Notes: a model not told the origin generated them from the letters alone. Shown: positions 27,614 through 39,849, counted from the stretch's first letter. The stretch is DNA of 64,000 bases from Lasioglossum baleicum (GCF_051020765.1 NW_027469236.1:1-64000); one strand, 5' to 3'. Numbers and translations: made by a program.

Positions 27614-29362
27614 GCTAGTCGAGCAAAAACACGTGCGAGAGGATGCATCCCGCAGGCTAGTCGAGTAAAAACACATGCGAGAGGATGCATCCCGCAGGCT
27701 AGTCGAGCAAAAACACGTGCGAGAGGATGCATCCCACAGGCTCGTCGAGCAAAAACACGTGCGAGAGGATGCATCCCGCAGGCTAGTCGAGTAAAAACAT
27801 GTGCGAGAGGATGCATCCCGCAGGCTAGTCGAGTAAAAACACGTGCGAGAGGATGCTTCCCGCAGGCTAGTCGAGTAAAAACACGTGCGAGAGGATGCAT
27901 CCCGCAGGCTAGGGCGAGTAAAAACTCATGCGAGAGGATGCATCCCGCAGGCTAGTCGAGTAAAAACACGTGCGAGAGGATGCTTCCCGCAGGCTAGTCG
28001 AGTACAAACACGTGCGAGAGGATGCATCCCGCAGGCTAGTCGAGTAAAAACACGTGCGAGAGAATGCATCCCGCAGGCTAGTCGAGTAAAAACACATGCG
28101 AGAGGATGCATCCCGCAGGCTAGTCGAGTAAAAACACGTGCGAGAGGATGCTTCCCGCAGGCTAGTCGAGTAAAAACACATGCGTGAGGATGCATCCCGC
28201 AGGCTAGTCGAGTAAAAACACATGCGTGAGGATGCATCCCGCAGGCTAGTCGAGGAAAAACACATGCGAGAGGATGCATCCCGCAGACTTGTCGAGTAAA
28301 AACACGTGCGAGAGGATGCTTCCCGCAGGCTAGTCGAGTAAAAACACGTGCGAGAGGATGCATCCCGCAGGCTAGTCGAGTAAAAACACATGCGTGAGGA
28401 TGCATCCCGCAGGCTAGTCGAGTAAAAACACATGCGAGAGGATGCATCCCGCAGACTTGTCGAGTAAAAACACGTGCGAGAGGATGCTTCCCGCAGGCTA
28501 GTCGAGTAAAAACACGTGCGAGAGGATGCATCCCGCAGGCTAGTCGAGTAAAAACACGTGCGAGAGAATGCTTCCCGCAGGCTAGTCGAGTAAAAACACG
28601 TGCGAGAGGATGCATCCCGCAGGCTAGTCGAGTAAAAACACGTGCGAGAGAATGCATCCCGCAGGCTAGTCGAGTAAAAACACATGCGAGAGGATGCATC
28701 CCGCAGGCTAGTCGAGGAAAACCACGTGCGAGAGGATGCTTCCCGCAGGCTGGTCGAGCAAAAACACGTGCGTGAGGATGCATCCCGCAGGCTAGTCGAG
28801 CAAAAACACGTGCGAGAGGATGCATCCCGCAGGCTAGTCGAGTAAAAACACATGCGAGAGGATGCATCCCGCAGGCTAGTCGAGGAAAAACACATGCGAG
28901 AGGATGCATCCCGCAAGCTAGTCGAGTAAAAACACGTGCGAGAGGATGCTTCCCGCAGGCTAGTCGAGTAAAAACACGTGCGAGAGGATGCATCCCGCAG
29001 GCTAGTCAAGTAAAAAATCGTGCGAGAGGATGCATCCCGCAGGCTAGTCGTGTAAAAACACGTGCGAGAGGATGCTTCCCGCAGGCTAGTCGAGTAAAAA
29101 CACGTGCGAGAGGATGCCCCCCGCAGGCTAGTCGAGTAAAAACACATGCGAGAGGATGCATCCCGCAGGCTAGTCGAGTAAAAACACATGCGAGAGGATG
29201 CATCCCGCAGGCTAGTCGAGTAAAAACACGTGCGAGAGGATGCTTCCCGCAGGCTAGTCGAGTAAAAACACGTGCGAGAGGATGCATCCCGCAGGCTAGT
29301 CGAGTAAAAACACGTGCGAGAGGATGCATCCCGCAGGCTAGTCGAGTAAGAACACGTGCGAG

Positions 29363-29453
29363 GTTTTGTGGGATGCGCATGCGCAGGTTTTGTGGGATGC
29401 GAATGCGCAGGTTTTTTGGGATGCGCATGCGCAGGTTTTTTGGGATGCGCATG
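29363..29453 (+). repeat. 24-mer cluster 2, class La, 4 units
   Basis: 91 bp, the shortest form of class La. Duplicated 327 bp downstream. Confidence 0.92.
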
Positions 29454-29689
29454 GCTAGTCGAGCAAAAACACGTGCTAGAGGATGCATCCCGCATGCTAG
29501 TCGAGTAAAAACACATGCGAGAGGATGCATCCCGCAGGCTAGTCGAGTAAAAACACGTGCGAGAGGATGCTTCCCGCAGGCTAGTCGAGTAAAAACACGT
29601 GCGAGAGGATGCATCCCGCAGGCTAGTCGAGTAAAAACACGTGCGAGAGGATGCATCCCGCAGGCTAGTCGAGTAAGAACACGTGCGAG

Positions 29690-29780
29690 GTTTTGTGGGA
29701 TGCGCATGCGCAGGTTTTGTGGGATGCGAATGCGCAGGTTTTTTGGGATGCGCATGCGCAGGTTTTTTGGGATGCGCATG
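29690..29780 (+). repeat. 24-mer cluster 3, class La, 4 units
   Basis: 91 bp, tandem partner of the cluster at 29363. Confidence 0.92.
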
Positions 29781-29932
29781 GCTAGTCGAGCAAAAACACG
29801 TGCTAGAGGATGCATCCCGCATGCTAGTCGAGTAAAAACACATGCGAGAGGATGCATCCCGCAGGCTAGTCGAGTAAAAACACATGCGAGAGGATGCATC
29901 CCGCAGGCTAGTCGAGTAAAAATACGTGCGAG

Positions 29933-30023
29933 GTTTTGTGGGATGCGCATGCGCAGGTTTTGTGGGATGCGCATGCGGAGGATTTGTGGGATGCGAATGC
30001 GCAGTTTTTTTGGGATGCGCATG
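29933..30023 (+). repeat. 24-mer cluster 4, class Sa, 4 units
   Basis: 91 bp. The second palindrome is broken (GCATGCGGAGG near 29,972). It follows the La cluster by only 152 bp. Confidence 0.92.
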
Positions 30024-30173
30024 GCTAGTCGAGCAAAAACACGTGCGAGAGGATGCATCCGCAGGCTAGTCGAGTAAAACACGTGCGAGAGGATGCATCC
30101 CGCAGGCTAGTCGAGTAAAAACACGTGCGGGAGGATGCATCCCGCAGGCTAGTCGAGTTAGAACACGTGCGAG

Positions 30174-30312
30174 GTTTTGTGGGATGCGCATGCGCAGGGT
30201 TTTTGGGATGCGCATGCGCAGGTTTTGTGGGATGCGCATGCGCTGGTTTTGTGGGATGCGAATGCGCAGGTTTTTTGGGATGCGCATGCGCAGGTTTTTT
30301 AGGATGCGCATG
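30174..30312 (+). repeat. 24-mer cluster 5, class Lb, 6 units
   Basis: 139 bp, first Lb cluster. The third unit reads GCGCTGG, breaking one palindrome. Two one-base deletions (near 30,060 and 30,077) lie shortly upstream. Confidence 0.92.
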
Positions 30313-31178
30313 GCTAGTCGAGCAAAAACACGTGCGAGAGGATGCATCCCGCATGCTAGTCGAGTAAAAACACATGCGAGAGGATGCATCCCGCAGGCTA
30401 GTCGAGTAAAAACACATGCGAGAGGATGCATCCCGCAGGCTAGTCGAGTAAAAACACATGCGAGACGATGCATCCCGCAGGCTAGTCGAGTAAAAACACA
30501 TGCGAGAGGATGCATCCCGCAGGCTAGTCGAGTAAAAACACGTGCGAGAGGATGCTTCCCGCAGGCTAGTCGAGTAAAAACACGTGCGAGAGGATGCATC
30601 CCGCAGGCTAGTCGAGTAAAAACACGTGCGAGAGAATGCATCCCGCAGGCTAGTCGAGTAAAAACACATGCGAGAGGATGCATCCCGCAGGCTAGTCGAG
30701 GAAAAACACATGCGAGAGGATGCATCCCGCAGGCTAGTCGAGTAAAAACACGTGCGAGAGGATGCTTCCCGCAGGCTAGTCGAGTAAAAACACGTGCGAG
30801 AGGATGCATCCCGCAGGCTAGTCGAGTAAAAAATCGTGCGAGAGGATGCATCCCACAGGCTAGTCGTGTAAAAACACGTGCGAGAGGATGCTTCCCGCAG
30901 GCTAGTCGAGTAAAAACACGTGCGAGAGGATGCATCCCGCAGGCTAGTCGAGTAAAAACTCATGCGAGAGGATGCATCCCGCAGGCTAGTCGAGTAAAAA
31001 CACATGCGAGAGGATGCATCCCGCAGGCTAGTCGAGTAAAAACACGTGCGAGAGGATGCTTCCCGCAGGCTAGTCGAGTAAAAACACGTGCGAGAGGATG
31101 CATCCCGCAGGCTAGTCGAGTAAAAACACGTGCGAGAGGATGCATCCCGCAGGCTAGTCGAGTAAGAACACGTGCGAG

Positions 31179-31316
31179 GTTTTGTGGGATGCGCATGCGC
31201 AGGGTTTTTGGGATGCGCATGCGCAGGTTTTGTGGGATGCGCATGCGCAGGTTTTGTGGGATGCGAATGCGCAGGTTTTTGGGATGCGCATGCGCAGGTT
31301 TTTTGGGATGCGCATG
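31179..31316 (+). repeat. 24-mer cluster 6, class La, 6 units
   Basis: 138 bp rather than 139 because the T6 run at 31276 is T5. Confidence 0.92.
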
Positions 31317-31468
31317 GCTAGTCGAGCAAAAACACGTGCTAGAGGATGCATCCCGCATGCTAGTCGAGTAAAAACACATGCGAGAGGATGCATCCCGCAG
31401 GCTAGTCGAGTAAAAACACATGCGAGAGGATGCATCCCGCAGGCTAGTCGAGTAAAAATACGTGCGAG

Positions 31469-31559
31469 GTTTTGTGGGATGCGCATGCGCAGGTTTTGTG
31501 GGATGCGCATGCGCAGGATTTGTGGGATGCGAATGCGCAGTTTTTTTGGGATGCGCATG
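31469..31559 (+). repeat. 24-mer cluster 7, class Sa, 4 units
   Basis: 91 bp, paired with the La cluster 152 bp upstream, an La-then-Sa arrangement repeated at several places in domain 3. Confidence 0.92.
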
Positions 31560-31837
31560 GCTAGTCGAGCAAAAACACGTGCGAGAGGATGCATCCCGCA
31601 GGCTAGTCGAGTAAAAACACATGCGAGAGGATGCATCCCGCAGGCTAGTCGAGTAAAAACACATGCGAGAGGATGCATCCCGCAGGCTAGTCGAGTAAAA
31701 ACACGTGCGAGAGGATGCTTCCCGCAGGCTAGTCGAGTAAAAACACGTGCGAGAGGATGCATCCCGCAGGCTAGTCGAGTAAAAACACGTGCGGGAGGAT
31801 GCATCCCGCAGGCTAGTCGAGTTAGAACACGTGCGAG

Positions 31838-31976
31838 GTTTTGTGGGATGCGCATGCGCAGGGTTTTTGGGATGCGCATGCGCAGGTTTTGTGGGATGCG
31901 CATGCGCAGGTTTTGTGGGATGCGAATGCGCAGGTTTTTTGGGATGCGCATGCGCAGGTTTTTTAGGATGCGCATG
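31838..31976 (+). repeat. 24-mer cluster 8, class Lb, 6 units
   Basis: 139 bp. Counterpart of 50961 in duplication I. Confidence 0.92.
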
Positions 31977-32253
31977 GCTAGTCGAGCAAAAACACGTGCG
32001 AGAGGATGCATCCCGCATGCTAGTCGAGTAAAAACACATGCGAGAGGATGCATCCCGCAGGCTAGTCGAGTAAAAACACATGCGAGAGGATGCATCCCGC
32101 AGGCTAGTCGAGTAAAAACACGTGCGAGAGGATGCTTCCCGCAGGCTAGTCGAGTTAAAACACGTGCGAGAGGATGCATCCCGCATGCTAGTCGAGTAAA
32201 AACACGTGCGAGAGAATGCATCCGCAGGCTAGTCGAGTAAAAATACGTGCGAG

Positions 32254-32342
32254 GTTTTGTGGATGCGCATGCGCAGGTTTTTTGGGATGCGCATGCGCAG
32301 GATTTGTGGATGCGAATGCGCAGTTTTTTTGGGATGCGCATG
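32254..32342 (+). repeat. 24-mer cluster 9, class Sb, 4 units with two deletions
   Basis: 89 bp. GTGGATG replaces GTGGGATG at about 32,260 and 32,307. The sister clusters 37069 and 51378 are full length. Confidence 0.92.
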
Positions 32343-33041
32343 GCTAGTCGAGCAAAAACACGTGCGAGAGGATGCATCCCGCAGGCTAGTCGAGTAAAAA
32401 CACATGCGAGAGGATGCATCCCGCAGGCTAGTCGAGTAAAAACACATGCGAGAGGATGCATCCCGCAGGCTAGTCGAGTAAAAACACGTGCGAGAGGATG
32501 CTTCCCGCAGGCTAGTCGAGTAAAAACACGTGCGAGAGGATGCATCCCGCAGGCTAGTCGAGTAAAAACACGTGCGAGAGAATGCATCCCGCAGGCTAGT
32601 CGAGTAAAACCACATGCGAGAGGATGCATCCCGCAGGCTAGTCGAGGAAAAACACATGCGAGAGGATGCATCCCGCAGGCTAGTCGAGTAAAAACACGTG
32701 CGAGAGGATGCTTTCTCGCAGGCTAGTCGAGTAAAAACACGTGCGAGAGGATGCATCCCGCAGGCTAGTCGAGTAAAAAATCGTGCGAGAGGATGCATCC
32801 CACAGGATAGTCGTGTAAAAACACGTGCGACAGGATGCTTCCCGCAGGCTAGTCGAGTAAAAACACGTGCGAGAGGATGCATCCCACAGGCTAGTCGAGT
32901 AAAAACTCATGCGAGAGGATGCATCCCGCAGGCTAGTCGAGTAAAAACACATGCGAGAGGATGCATCCCGCAGGCTAGTCGAGTAAAAACACGTGCGAGA
33001 GAATGCATCCCGCAGGCTAGTCGAGTAAAAATACGTGCGAG

Positions 33042-33132
33042 GTTTTGTGGGATGCGCATGCGCAGGTTTTTTGGGATGCGCATGCGCAGGATTTGTGGGA
33101 TGCGAATGCGCAGTTTTTTTGGGATGCGCATG
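33042..33132 (+). repeat. 24-mer cluster 10, class Sb, 4 units
   Basis: 91 bp. Sisters at 37859 and 52168. Confidence 0.92.
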
Positions 33133-33915
33133 GCTAGTCGAGCAAAAACACGTGCGAGAGGATGCATCCCGCAGGCTAGTCGAGTAAAAACACATGCGAG
33201 AGGATGCATCCCGCAGGCTAGTCGAGTAAAAACACATGCGAGAGGATGCATCCCGCAGGCTAGTCGAGTAAAAACACGTGCGAGAGGATGCTTCCCGCAG
33301 GCTAGTCGAGTAAAAACACGTGCGAGAGGATGCATCCCGCAGGCTAGTCGAGTAAAAACACGTGCGAGAGAATGCATCCCGCAGGCTAGTCGAGTAAAAA
33401 CACATGCGAGAGGATGCATCCCGCAGGCTAGTCGAGGAAAAACACATGCGAGAGGATGCATCCCGCAGGCTAGTCGAGTAAAAACACGTGCGAGAGGATG
33501 CTTTCTCGCAGGCTAGTCGAGTAAAAACACGTGCGAGAGGATGCATCCCGCAGGCTAGTCGAGTAAAAAATCGTGCGAGAGGATGCATCCCACAGGCTAG
33601 TCGTGTAAAAACACGTGCGAGAGGATGCTTCCCGCAGGCTAGTCGAGTAAAAACACGTGCGAGAGGATGCATCCCGCAGGCTAGTCGAGTAAAAACTCAT
33701 GCGAGAGGATGCATCCCGCAGGCTAGTCGAGTAAAAACACATGCGAGAGGATGCATCCCGCAGGCTAGTCGAGTAAAAACACGTGCGAGAGGATGCTTCC
33801 CGCAGGCTAGTCGAGTAAAAACACGTGCGAGAGGATGCATCCCGCAGGCTAGTCGAGTAAAAACACGTGCGAGAGGATGCATCCCGCAGGCTAGTCGAGT
33901 AAGAACACGTGCGAG

Positions 33916-34054
33916 GTTTTGTGGGATGCGCATGCGCAGGTTTTGTGGGATGCGCATGCGCAGGTTTTGTGGGATGCGCATGCGCAGGTTTTGTGGGATG
34001 CGAATGCGCAGGTTTTTTGGGATGCGCATGCGCAGGTTTTTTGGGATGCGCATG
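33916..34054 (+). repeat. 24-mer cluster 11, class La, 6 units
   Basis: 139 bp. The second unit is GTTTTGTG rather than the GTTTTTG of most La clusters, and the exit unit reads GCTAGACGAGC. Sisters with the same features at 38733 and 53042. Confidence 0.92.
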
Positions 34055-34206
34055 GCTAGACGAGCAAAAACACGTGCTAGAGGATGCATCCCGCATGCTA
34101 GTCGAGTAAAAACACATGCGAGAGGATGCATCCCGCAGGCTAGTCGAGTAAAAACACATGCGAGAGGATGCATCCCGCAGGCTAGTCGAGTAAAAATACG
34201 TGCGAG

Positions 34207-34297
34207 GTTTTGTGGGATGCGCATGCGCAGGTTTTGTGGGATGCGCATGCGCAGGATTTGTGGGATGCGAATGCGCAGTTTTTTTGGGATGCGCATG
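34207..34297 (+). repeat. 24-mer cluster 12, class Sa, 4 units
   Basis: 91 bp. Sisters at 39024 and 53333. Confidence 0.92.
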
Positions 34298-34575
34298 GCT
34301 AGTCGAGCAAAAACACGTGCGAGAGGATGCATCCCGCAGGCTAGTCGAGTAAAAACACATGCGAGAGGATGCATCCCGCAGGCTAGTCGAGTAAAAACAC
34401 ATGCGAGAGGATGCATCCCGCAGGCTAGTCGAGTAAAAACACGTGCGAGAGGATGCTTCCCGCAGGCTAGTCGAGTAAAAACACGTGCGAGAGGATGCAT
34501 TCCGCAGGCTAGTCGAGTAAAAACACGTGCGGGAGGATGCATCCCGCAGGCTAGTCGAGTTAGAACACGTGCGAG

Positions 34576-34714
34576 GTTTTGTGGGATGCGCATGCGCAGG
34601 GTTTTTGGGATGCGCATGCGCAGGTTTTGTGGGATGCGCATGCGCAGGTTTTGTGGGATGCGAATGCGCAGGTTTTTTGGGATGCGCATGCGCAGGTTTT
34701 TTAGGATGCGCATG
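34576..34714 (+). repeat. 24-mer cluster 13, class Lb, 6 units
   Basis: 139 bp, preceded by a GATGCATTCC unit. Sisters at 39392 (one base shorter) and 53702. Confidence 0.92.
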
Positions 34715-35034
34715 GCTAGTCGAGCAAAAACACGTGCGAGAGGATGCATCCCGCATGCTAGTCGAGTAAAAACACATGCGAGAGGATGCATCCCGCAGGC
34801 TAGTCGAGTAAAAACACATGCGAGAGGATGCATCCCGCAGGCTAGTCGAGTAAAAACACATGCGAGAGGATGCATCCCGCAGGCTAGTCGAGTAAAAGCA
34901 CGTGCGAGAGGATGCTTCCCGCAGGCTAGTCGAGTAAAAACACGTGCGAGAGGATGCATCCCGCAGGCTAGTCGAGTAAAAACACGTGCGGGAGGATGCA
35001 TCCCGCAGGCTAGTCGAGTTAGAACACGTGCGAG

Positions 35035-35173
35035 GTTTTGTGGGATGCGCATGCGCAGGGTTTTTGGGATGCGCATGCGCAGGTTTTGTGGGATGCGCAT
35101 GCGCAGGTTTTGTGGGATGCGAATGCGCAGGTTTTTTGGGATGCGCATGCGCAGGTTTTTTAGGATGCGCATG
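35035..35173 (+). repeat. 24-mer cluster 14, class Lb, 6 units
   Basis: 139 bp, 459 bp after another Lb cluster, with a GTAAAAGCACG unit between them. Sisters at 39850 and 54161. Confidence 0.92.
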
Positions 35174-35451
35174 GCTAGTCGAGCAAAAACACGTGCGAGA
35201 GGATGCATCCCGCATGCTAGTCGAGTAAAAACACATGCGAGAGGATGCATCCCGCAGGCTAGTCGAGTAAAAACACATGCGAGAGGATGCATCCCGCAGG
35301 CTAGTCGAGTAAAAACACGTGCGAGAGGATGCTTCCCGCAGGCTAGTCGAGTTAAAACACGTGCGAGAGGATGCATCCCGCATGCTAGTCGAGTAAAAAC
35401 ACGTGCGAGAGAATGCATCCCGCAGGCTAGTCGAGTAAAAATACGTGCGAG

Positions 35452-35542
35452 GTTTTGTGGGATGCGCATGCGCAGGTTTTTTGGGATGCGCATGCGCAGG
35501 ATTTGTGGGATGCGAATGCGCAGTTTTTTTGGGATGCGCATG
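35452..35542 (+). repeat. 24-mer cluster 15, class Sb, 4 units
   Basis: 91 bp. Sister at 54578; preceded by GAGTTAAAACACG and CCCGCATGCTAG units. Confidence 0.92.
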
Positions 35543-36114
35543 GCTAGTCGAGCAAAAACACGTGCGAGAGGATGCATCCCGCAGGCTAGTCGAGTAAAAA
35601 CACATGCGAGAGGATGCATCCCGCAGGCTAGTCGAGTAAAAACACGTGCGAGAGGATGCTTCCCGCAGGCTAGTCGAGTAAAAACACGTGCGAGAGGATG
35701 CATCCCGCAGGCTAGTCGAGTAAAAACACGTGCGAGAGAATGCATCCCGCAGGCTAGTCGAGTAAATACACATGCGAGAGGATGCATCCCGCAGGCTAGT
35801 CGAGGAAAAACACATGCTAGAGGATGCATCCCGCAGGCTAGTCGAGTAAAAACACGTGCGAGAGGATGCTTCCCGCAGGCTAGTCGAGTAAAAAAACGTG
35901 CGAGAGGATGCATCCCGCAGGCTAGTCGAGTAAAAAATCGTGCGAGAGGATGCATCCCACAGGCTAGTCGTGTAAAAACACGTGCGAGAGGATGCTTCCC
36001 GCAGGCTAGTCGAGTTAAAACACGTGCGAGAGGATGCATCCCGCATGCTAGTCGAGTAAAAACACGTGCGAGAGAATGCATCCCGCAGGCTAGTCGAGTA
36101 AAAATACGTGCGAG

Positions 36115-36205
36115 GTTTTGTGGGATGCGCATGCGCAGGTTTTTTGGGATGCGCATGCGCAGGATTTGTGGGATGCGAATGCGCAGTTTTTTTGGGATGC
36201 GCATG
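36115..36205 (+). repeat. 24-mer cluster 16, class Sb, 4 units
   Basis: 91 bp. Sister at 50424 (duplication H), which is in turn a copy of 46464 in block K. Confidence 0.92.
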
Positions 36206-36651
36206 GCTAGTCGAGCAAAAACACGTGCGAGAGGATGCATCCCGCAGGCTAGTCGAGTAAAAACACATGCGAGAGGATGCATCCCGCAGGCTAGTCGAGT
36301 AAAAACACGTGCGAGAGGATGCTTCCCGCAGGCTAGTCGAGTAAAAACACGTGCGAGAGGATGCATCCCGCAGGCTAGTCGAGTAAAAACACGTGCGAGA
36401 GAATGCATCCCGCAGGCTAGTCGAGTAAATACACATGCGAGAGGATGCATCCCGCAGGCTAGTCGAGGAAAAACACATGCTAGAGGATGCATCCCGCAGG
36501 CTAGTCGAGTAAAAACACGTGCGAGAGGATGCTTCCCGCAGGCTAGTCGAGTAAAAAAACGTGCGAGAGGATGCATCCCGCAGGCTAGTCGAGTAAAAAC
36601 ACGTGCGGGAGGATGCATCCCGCAGGCTAGTCGAGTTAGAACACGTGCGAG

Positions 36652-36790
36652 GTTTTGTGGGATGCGCATGCGCAGGGTTTTTGGGATGCGCATGCGCAGG
36701 TTTTGTGGGATGCGCATGCGCAGGTTTTGTGGGATGCGAATGCGCAGGTTTTTTGGGATGCGCATGCGCAGGTTTTTTAGGATGCGCATG
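36652..36790 (+). repeat. 24-mer cluster 17, class Lb, 6 units
   Basis: 139 bp, preceded by a GTAAAAAAACG unit two units upstream. Sister at 50961. Confidence 0.92.
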
Positions 36791-37068
36791 GCTAGTCGAG
36801 CAAAAACACGTGCGAGAGGATGCATCCCGCATGCTAGTCGAGTAAAAACACATGCGAGAGGATGCATCCCGCAGGCTAGTCGAGTAAAAACACATGCGAG
36901 AGGATGCATCCCGCAGGCTAGTCGAGTAAAAACACGTGCGAGAGGATGCTTCCCGCAGGCTAGTCGAGTAAAAACACGTGCGAGAGGATGCATCCCGCAG
37001 GCTAGTCGAGTAAAAACACGTGCGAGAGAATGCATCCCGCAGGCTAGTCGAGTAAAAATACGTGCGAG

Positions 37069-37159
37069 GTTTTGTGGGATGCGCATGCGCAGGTTTTTTG
37101 GGATGCGCATGCGCAGGATTTGTGGGATGCGAATGCGCAGTTTTTTTGGGATGCGCATG
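37069..37159 (+). repeat. 24-mer cluster 18, class Sb, 4 units
   Basis: 91 bp, first of a 790-bp tandem pair. Sister at 51378. Confidence 0.92.
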
Positions 37160-37858
37160 GCTAGTCGAGCAAAAACACGTGCGAGAGGATGCATCCCGCA
37201 GGCTAGTCGAGTAAAAACACATGCGAGAGGATGCATCCCGCAGGCTAGTCGAGTAAAAACACATGCGAGAGGATGCATCCCGCAGGCTAGTCGAGTAAAA
37301 ACACGTGCGAGAGGATGCTTCCCGCAGGCTAGTCGAGTAAAAACACGTGCGAGAGGATGCATCCCGCAGGCTAGTCGAGTAAAAACACGTGCGAGAGAAT
37401 GCATCCCGCAGGCTAGTCGAGTAAAACCACATGCGAGAGGATGCATCCCGCAGGCTAGTCGAGGAAAAACACATGCGAGAGGATGCATCCCGCAGGCTAG
37501 TCGAGTAAAAACACGTGCGAGAGGATGCTTTCTCGCAGGCTAGTCGAGTAAAAACACGTGCGAGAGGATGCATCCCGCAGGCTAGTCGAGTAAAAAATCG
37601 TGCGAGAGGATGCATCCCACAGGCTAGTCGTGTAAAAACACGTGCGACAGGATGCTTCCCGCAGGCTAGTCGAGTAAAAACACGTGCGAGAGGATGCATC
37701 CCACAGGCTAGTCGAGTAAAAACTCATGCGAGAGGATGCATCCCGCAGGCTAGTCGAGTAAAAACACATGCGAGAGGATGCATCCCGCAGGCTAGTCGAG
37801 TAAAAACACGTGCGAGAGAATGCATCCCGCAGGCTAGTCGAGTAAAAATACGTGCGAG

Positions 37859-37949
37859 GTTTTGTGGGATGCGCATGCGCAGGTTTTTTGGGATGCGCAT
37901 GCGCAGGATTTGTGGGATGCGAATGCGCAGTTTTTTTGGGATGCGCATG
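37859..37949 (+). repeat. 24-mer cluster 19, class Sb, 4 units
   Basis: 91 bp, second of the 790-bp tandem pair. Sister at 52168. Confidence 0.92.
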
Positions 37950-38732
37950 GCTAGTCGAGCAAAAACACGTGCGAGAGGATGCATCCCGCAGGCTAGTCGA
38001 GTAAAAACACATGCGAGAGGATGCATCCCGCAGGCTAGTCGAGTAAAAACACATGCGAGAGGATGCATCCCGCAGGCTAGTCGAGTAAAAACACGTGCGA
38101 GAGGATGCTTCCCGCAGGCTAGTCGAGTAAAAACACGTGCGAGAGGATGCATCCCGCAGGCTAGTCGAGTAAAAACACGTGCGAGAGAATGCATCCCGCA
38201 GGCTAGTCGAGTAAAAACACATGCGAGAGGATGCATCCCGCAGGCTAGTCGAGGAAAAACACATGCGAGAGGATGCATCCCGCAGGCTAGTCGAGTAAAA
38301 ACACGTGCGAGAGGATGCTTTCTCGCAGGCTAGTCGAGTAAAAACACGTGCGAGAGGATGCATCCCGCAGGCTAGTCGAGTAAAAAATCGTGCGAGAGGA
38401 TGCATCCCACAGGCTAGTCGTGTAAAAACACGTGCGAGAGGATGCTTCCCGCAGGCTAGTCGAGTAAAAACACGTGCGAGAGGATGCATCCCGCAGGCTA
38501 GTCGAGTAAAAACTCATGCGAGAGGATGCATCCCGCAGGCTAGTCGAGTAAAAACACATGCGAGAGGATGCATCCCGCAGGCTAGTCGAGTAAAAACACG
38601 TGCGAGAGGATGCTTCCCGCAGGCTAGTCGAGTAAAAACACGTGCGAGAGGATGCATCCCGCAGGCTAGTCGAGTAAAAACACGTGCGAGAGGATGCATC
38701 CCGCAGGCTAGTCGAGTAAGAACACGTGCGAG

Positions 38733-38871
38733 GTTTTGTGGGATGCGCATGCGCAGGTTTTGTGGGATGCGCATGCGCAGGTTTTGTGGGATGCGCATGC
38801 GCAGGTTTTGTGGGATGCGAATGCGCAGGTTTTTTGGGATGCGCATGCGCAGGTTTTTTGGGATGCGCATG
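38733..38871 (+). repeat. 24-mer cluster 20, class La, 6 units
   Basis: 139 bp, with the GCTAGACGAGC exit seen at 33916 and 53042. Confidence 0.92.
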
Positions 38872-39023
38872 GCTAGACGAGCAAAAACACGTGCTAGAGG
38901 ATGCATCCCGCATGCTAGTCGAGTAAAAACACATGCGAGAGGATGCATCCCGCAGGCTAGTCGAGTAAAAACACATGCGAGAGGATGCATCCCGCAGGCT
39001 AGTCGAGTAAAAATACGTGCGAG

Positions 39024-39114
39024 GTTTTGTGGGATGCGCATGCGCAGGTTTTGTGGGATGCGCATGCGCAGGATTTGTGGGATGCGAATGCGCAGTTTTT
39101 TTGGGATGCGCATG
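39024..39114 (+). repeat. 24-mer cluster 21, class Sa, 4 units
   Basis: 91 bp. Sister at 53333. Confidence 0.92.
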
Positions 39115-39391
39115 GCTAGTCGAGCAAAAACACGTGCGAGAGGATGCATCCCGCAGGCTAGTCGAGTAAAAACACATGCGAGAGGATGCATCCCGCAGGC
39201 TAGTCGAGTAAAAACACATGCGAGAGGATGCATCCGCAGGCTAGTCGAGTAAAAACACGTGCGAGAGGATGCTTCCCGCAGGCTAGTCGAGTAAAAACAC
39301 GTGCGAGAGGATGCATTCCGCAGGCTAGTCGAGTAAAAACACGTGCGGGAGGATGCATCCCGCAGGCTAGTCGAGTTAGAACACGTGCGAG

Positions 39392-39529
39392 GTTTTGTGG
39401 GATGCGCATGCGCAGGGTTTTTGGGATGCGCATGCGCAGGTTTTGTGGGATGCGCATGCGCAGGTTTTGTGGATGCGAATGCGCAGGTTTTTTGGGATGC
39501 GCATGCGCAGGTTTTTTAGGATGCGCATG
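39392..39529 (+). repeat. 24-mer cluster 22, class Lb, 6 units, one base short
   Basis: 138 bp: GTGGATG for GTGGGATG near 39,470. Sister 53702 is full length. Confidence 0.92.
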
Positions 39530-39849
39530 GCTAGTCGAGCAAAAACACGTGCGAGAGGATGCATCCCGCATGCTAGTCGAGTAAAAACACATGCGAGAGG
39601 ATGCATCCCGCAGGCTAGTCGAGTAAAAACACATGCGAGAGGATGCATCCCGCAGGCTAGTCGAGTAAAAACACATGCGAGAGGATGCATCCCGCAGGCT
39701 AGTCGAGTAAAAGCACGTGCGAGAGGATGCTTCCCGCAGGCTAGTCGAGTAAAAACACGTGCGAGAGGATGCATCCCGCAGGCTAGTCGAGTAAAAACAC
39801 GTGCGGGAGGATGCATCCCGCAGGCTAGTCGAGTTAGAACACGTGCGAG

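Larger units (their letters stand above)
29170..29883 (+). repeat. Tandem duplication with 327-bp period around two La clusters
   Basis: 29170-29556 matches 29497-29883. The period of 327 is one 91-bp cluster, a 26-bp partial unit and five 42-mers, so the whole segment including its 24-mer cluster was duplicated as one piece. Edges are G29169 against T29496 and G29557 against A29884. Confidence 0.85.
32187..33741 (+). repeat. 790-bp tandem pair, first occurrence
   Basis: Two 790-bp units, each with one Sb cluster (32254, 33042) and one 43-bp CTTTCTCG unit (32,711 and 33,501). A few substitutions distinguish the two, for example CGTGCGACAGG and GTAAAACCACATG in the first only. Confidence 0.8.
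32187..35232 (+). repeat. Duplication G, copy 1 (offset 4814-4817, 3.0 kb)
   Basis: Matches 37001-40047: the clusters at 32254, 33042, 33916, 34207, 34576 and 35035 pair in order with 37069, 37859, 38733, 39024, 39392 and 39850. The left edge is T32186 (CCCGCATG) against G37000. Confidence 0.86.
31745..36015 (+). repeat. Duplication I, copy 1 (offset about 19126, 4.3 kb)
   Basis: Matches 50868-55141 through six successive 24-mer clusters of the same class and order. The offset is 19123 before, and 19126 after, three one-base deletions near 32,222, 32,260 and 32,307 that this copy alone carries. Confidence 0.86.
36979..38558 (+). repeat. 790-bp tandem pair, second occurrence
   Basis: Units 36979-37768 and 37769-38558 with Sb clusters at 37069 and 37859 and CTTTCTCG units at 37,528 and 38,318. 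It is carried inside duplication G copy 2. Confidence 0.82.

Noticed and set aside
29363..29453. T-rich runs with GC-rich palindromes as intrinsic terminators
   Set aside because: The palindrome is followed by G or A and not by a T run in the sense needed, the pattern is part of every 24-mer, and there is no gene to terminate.
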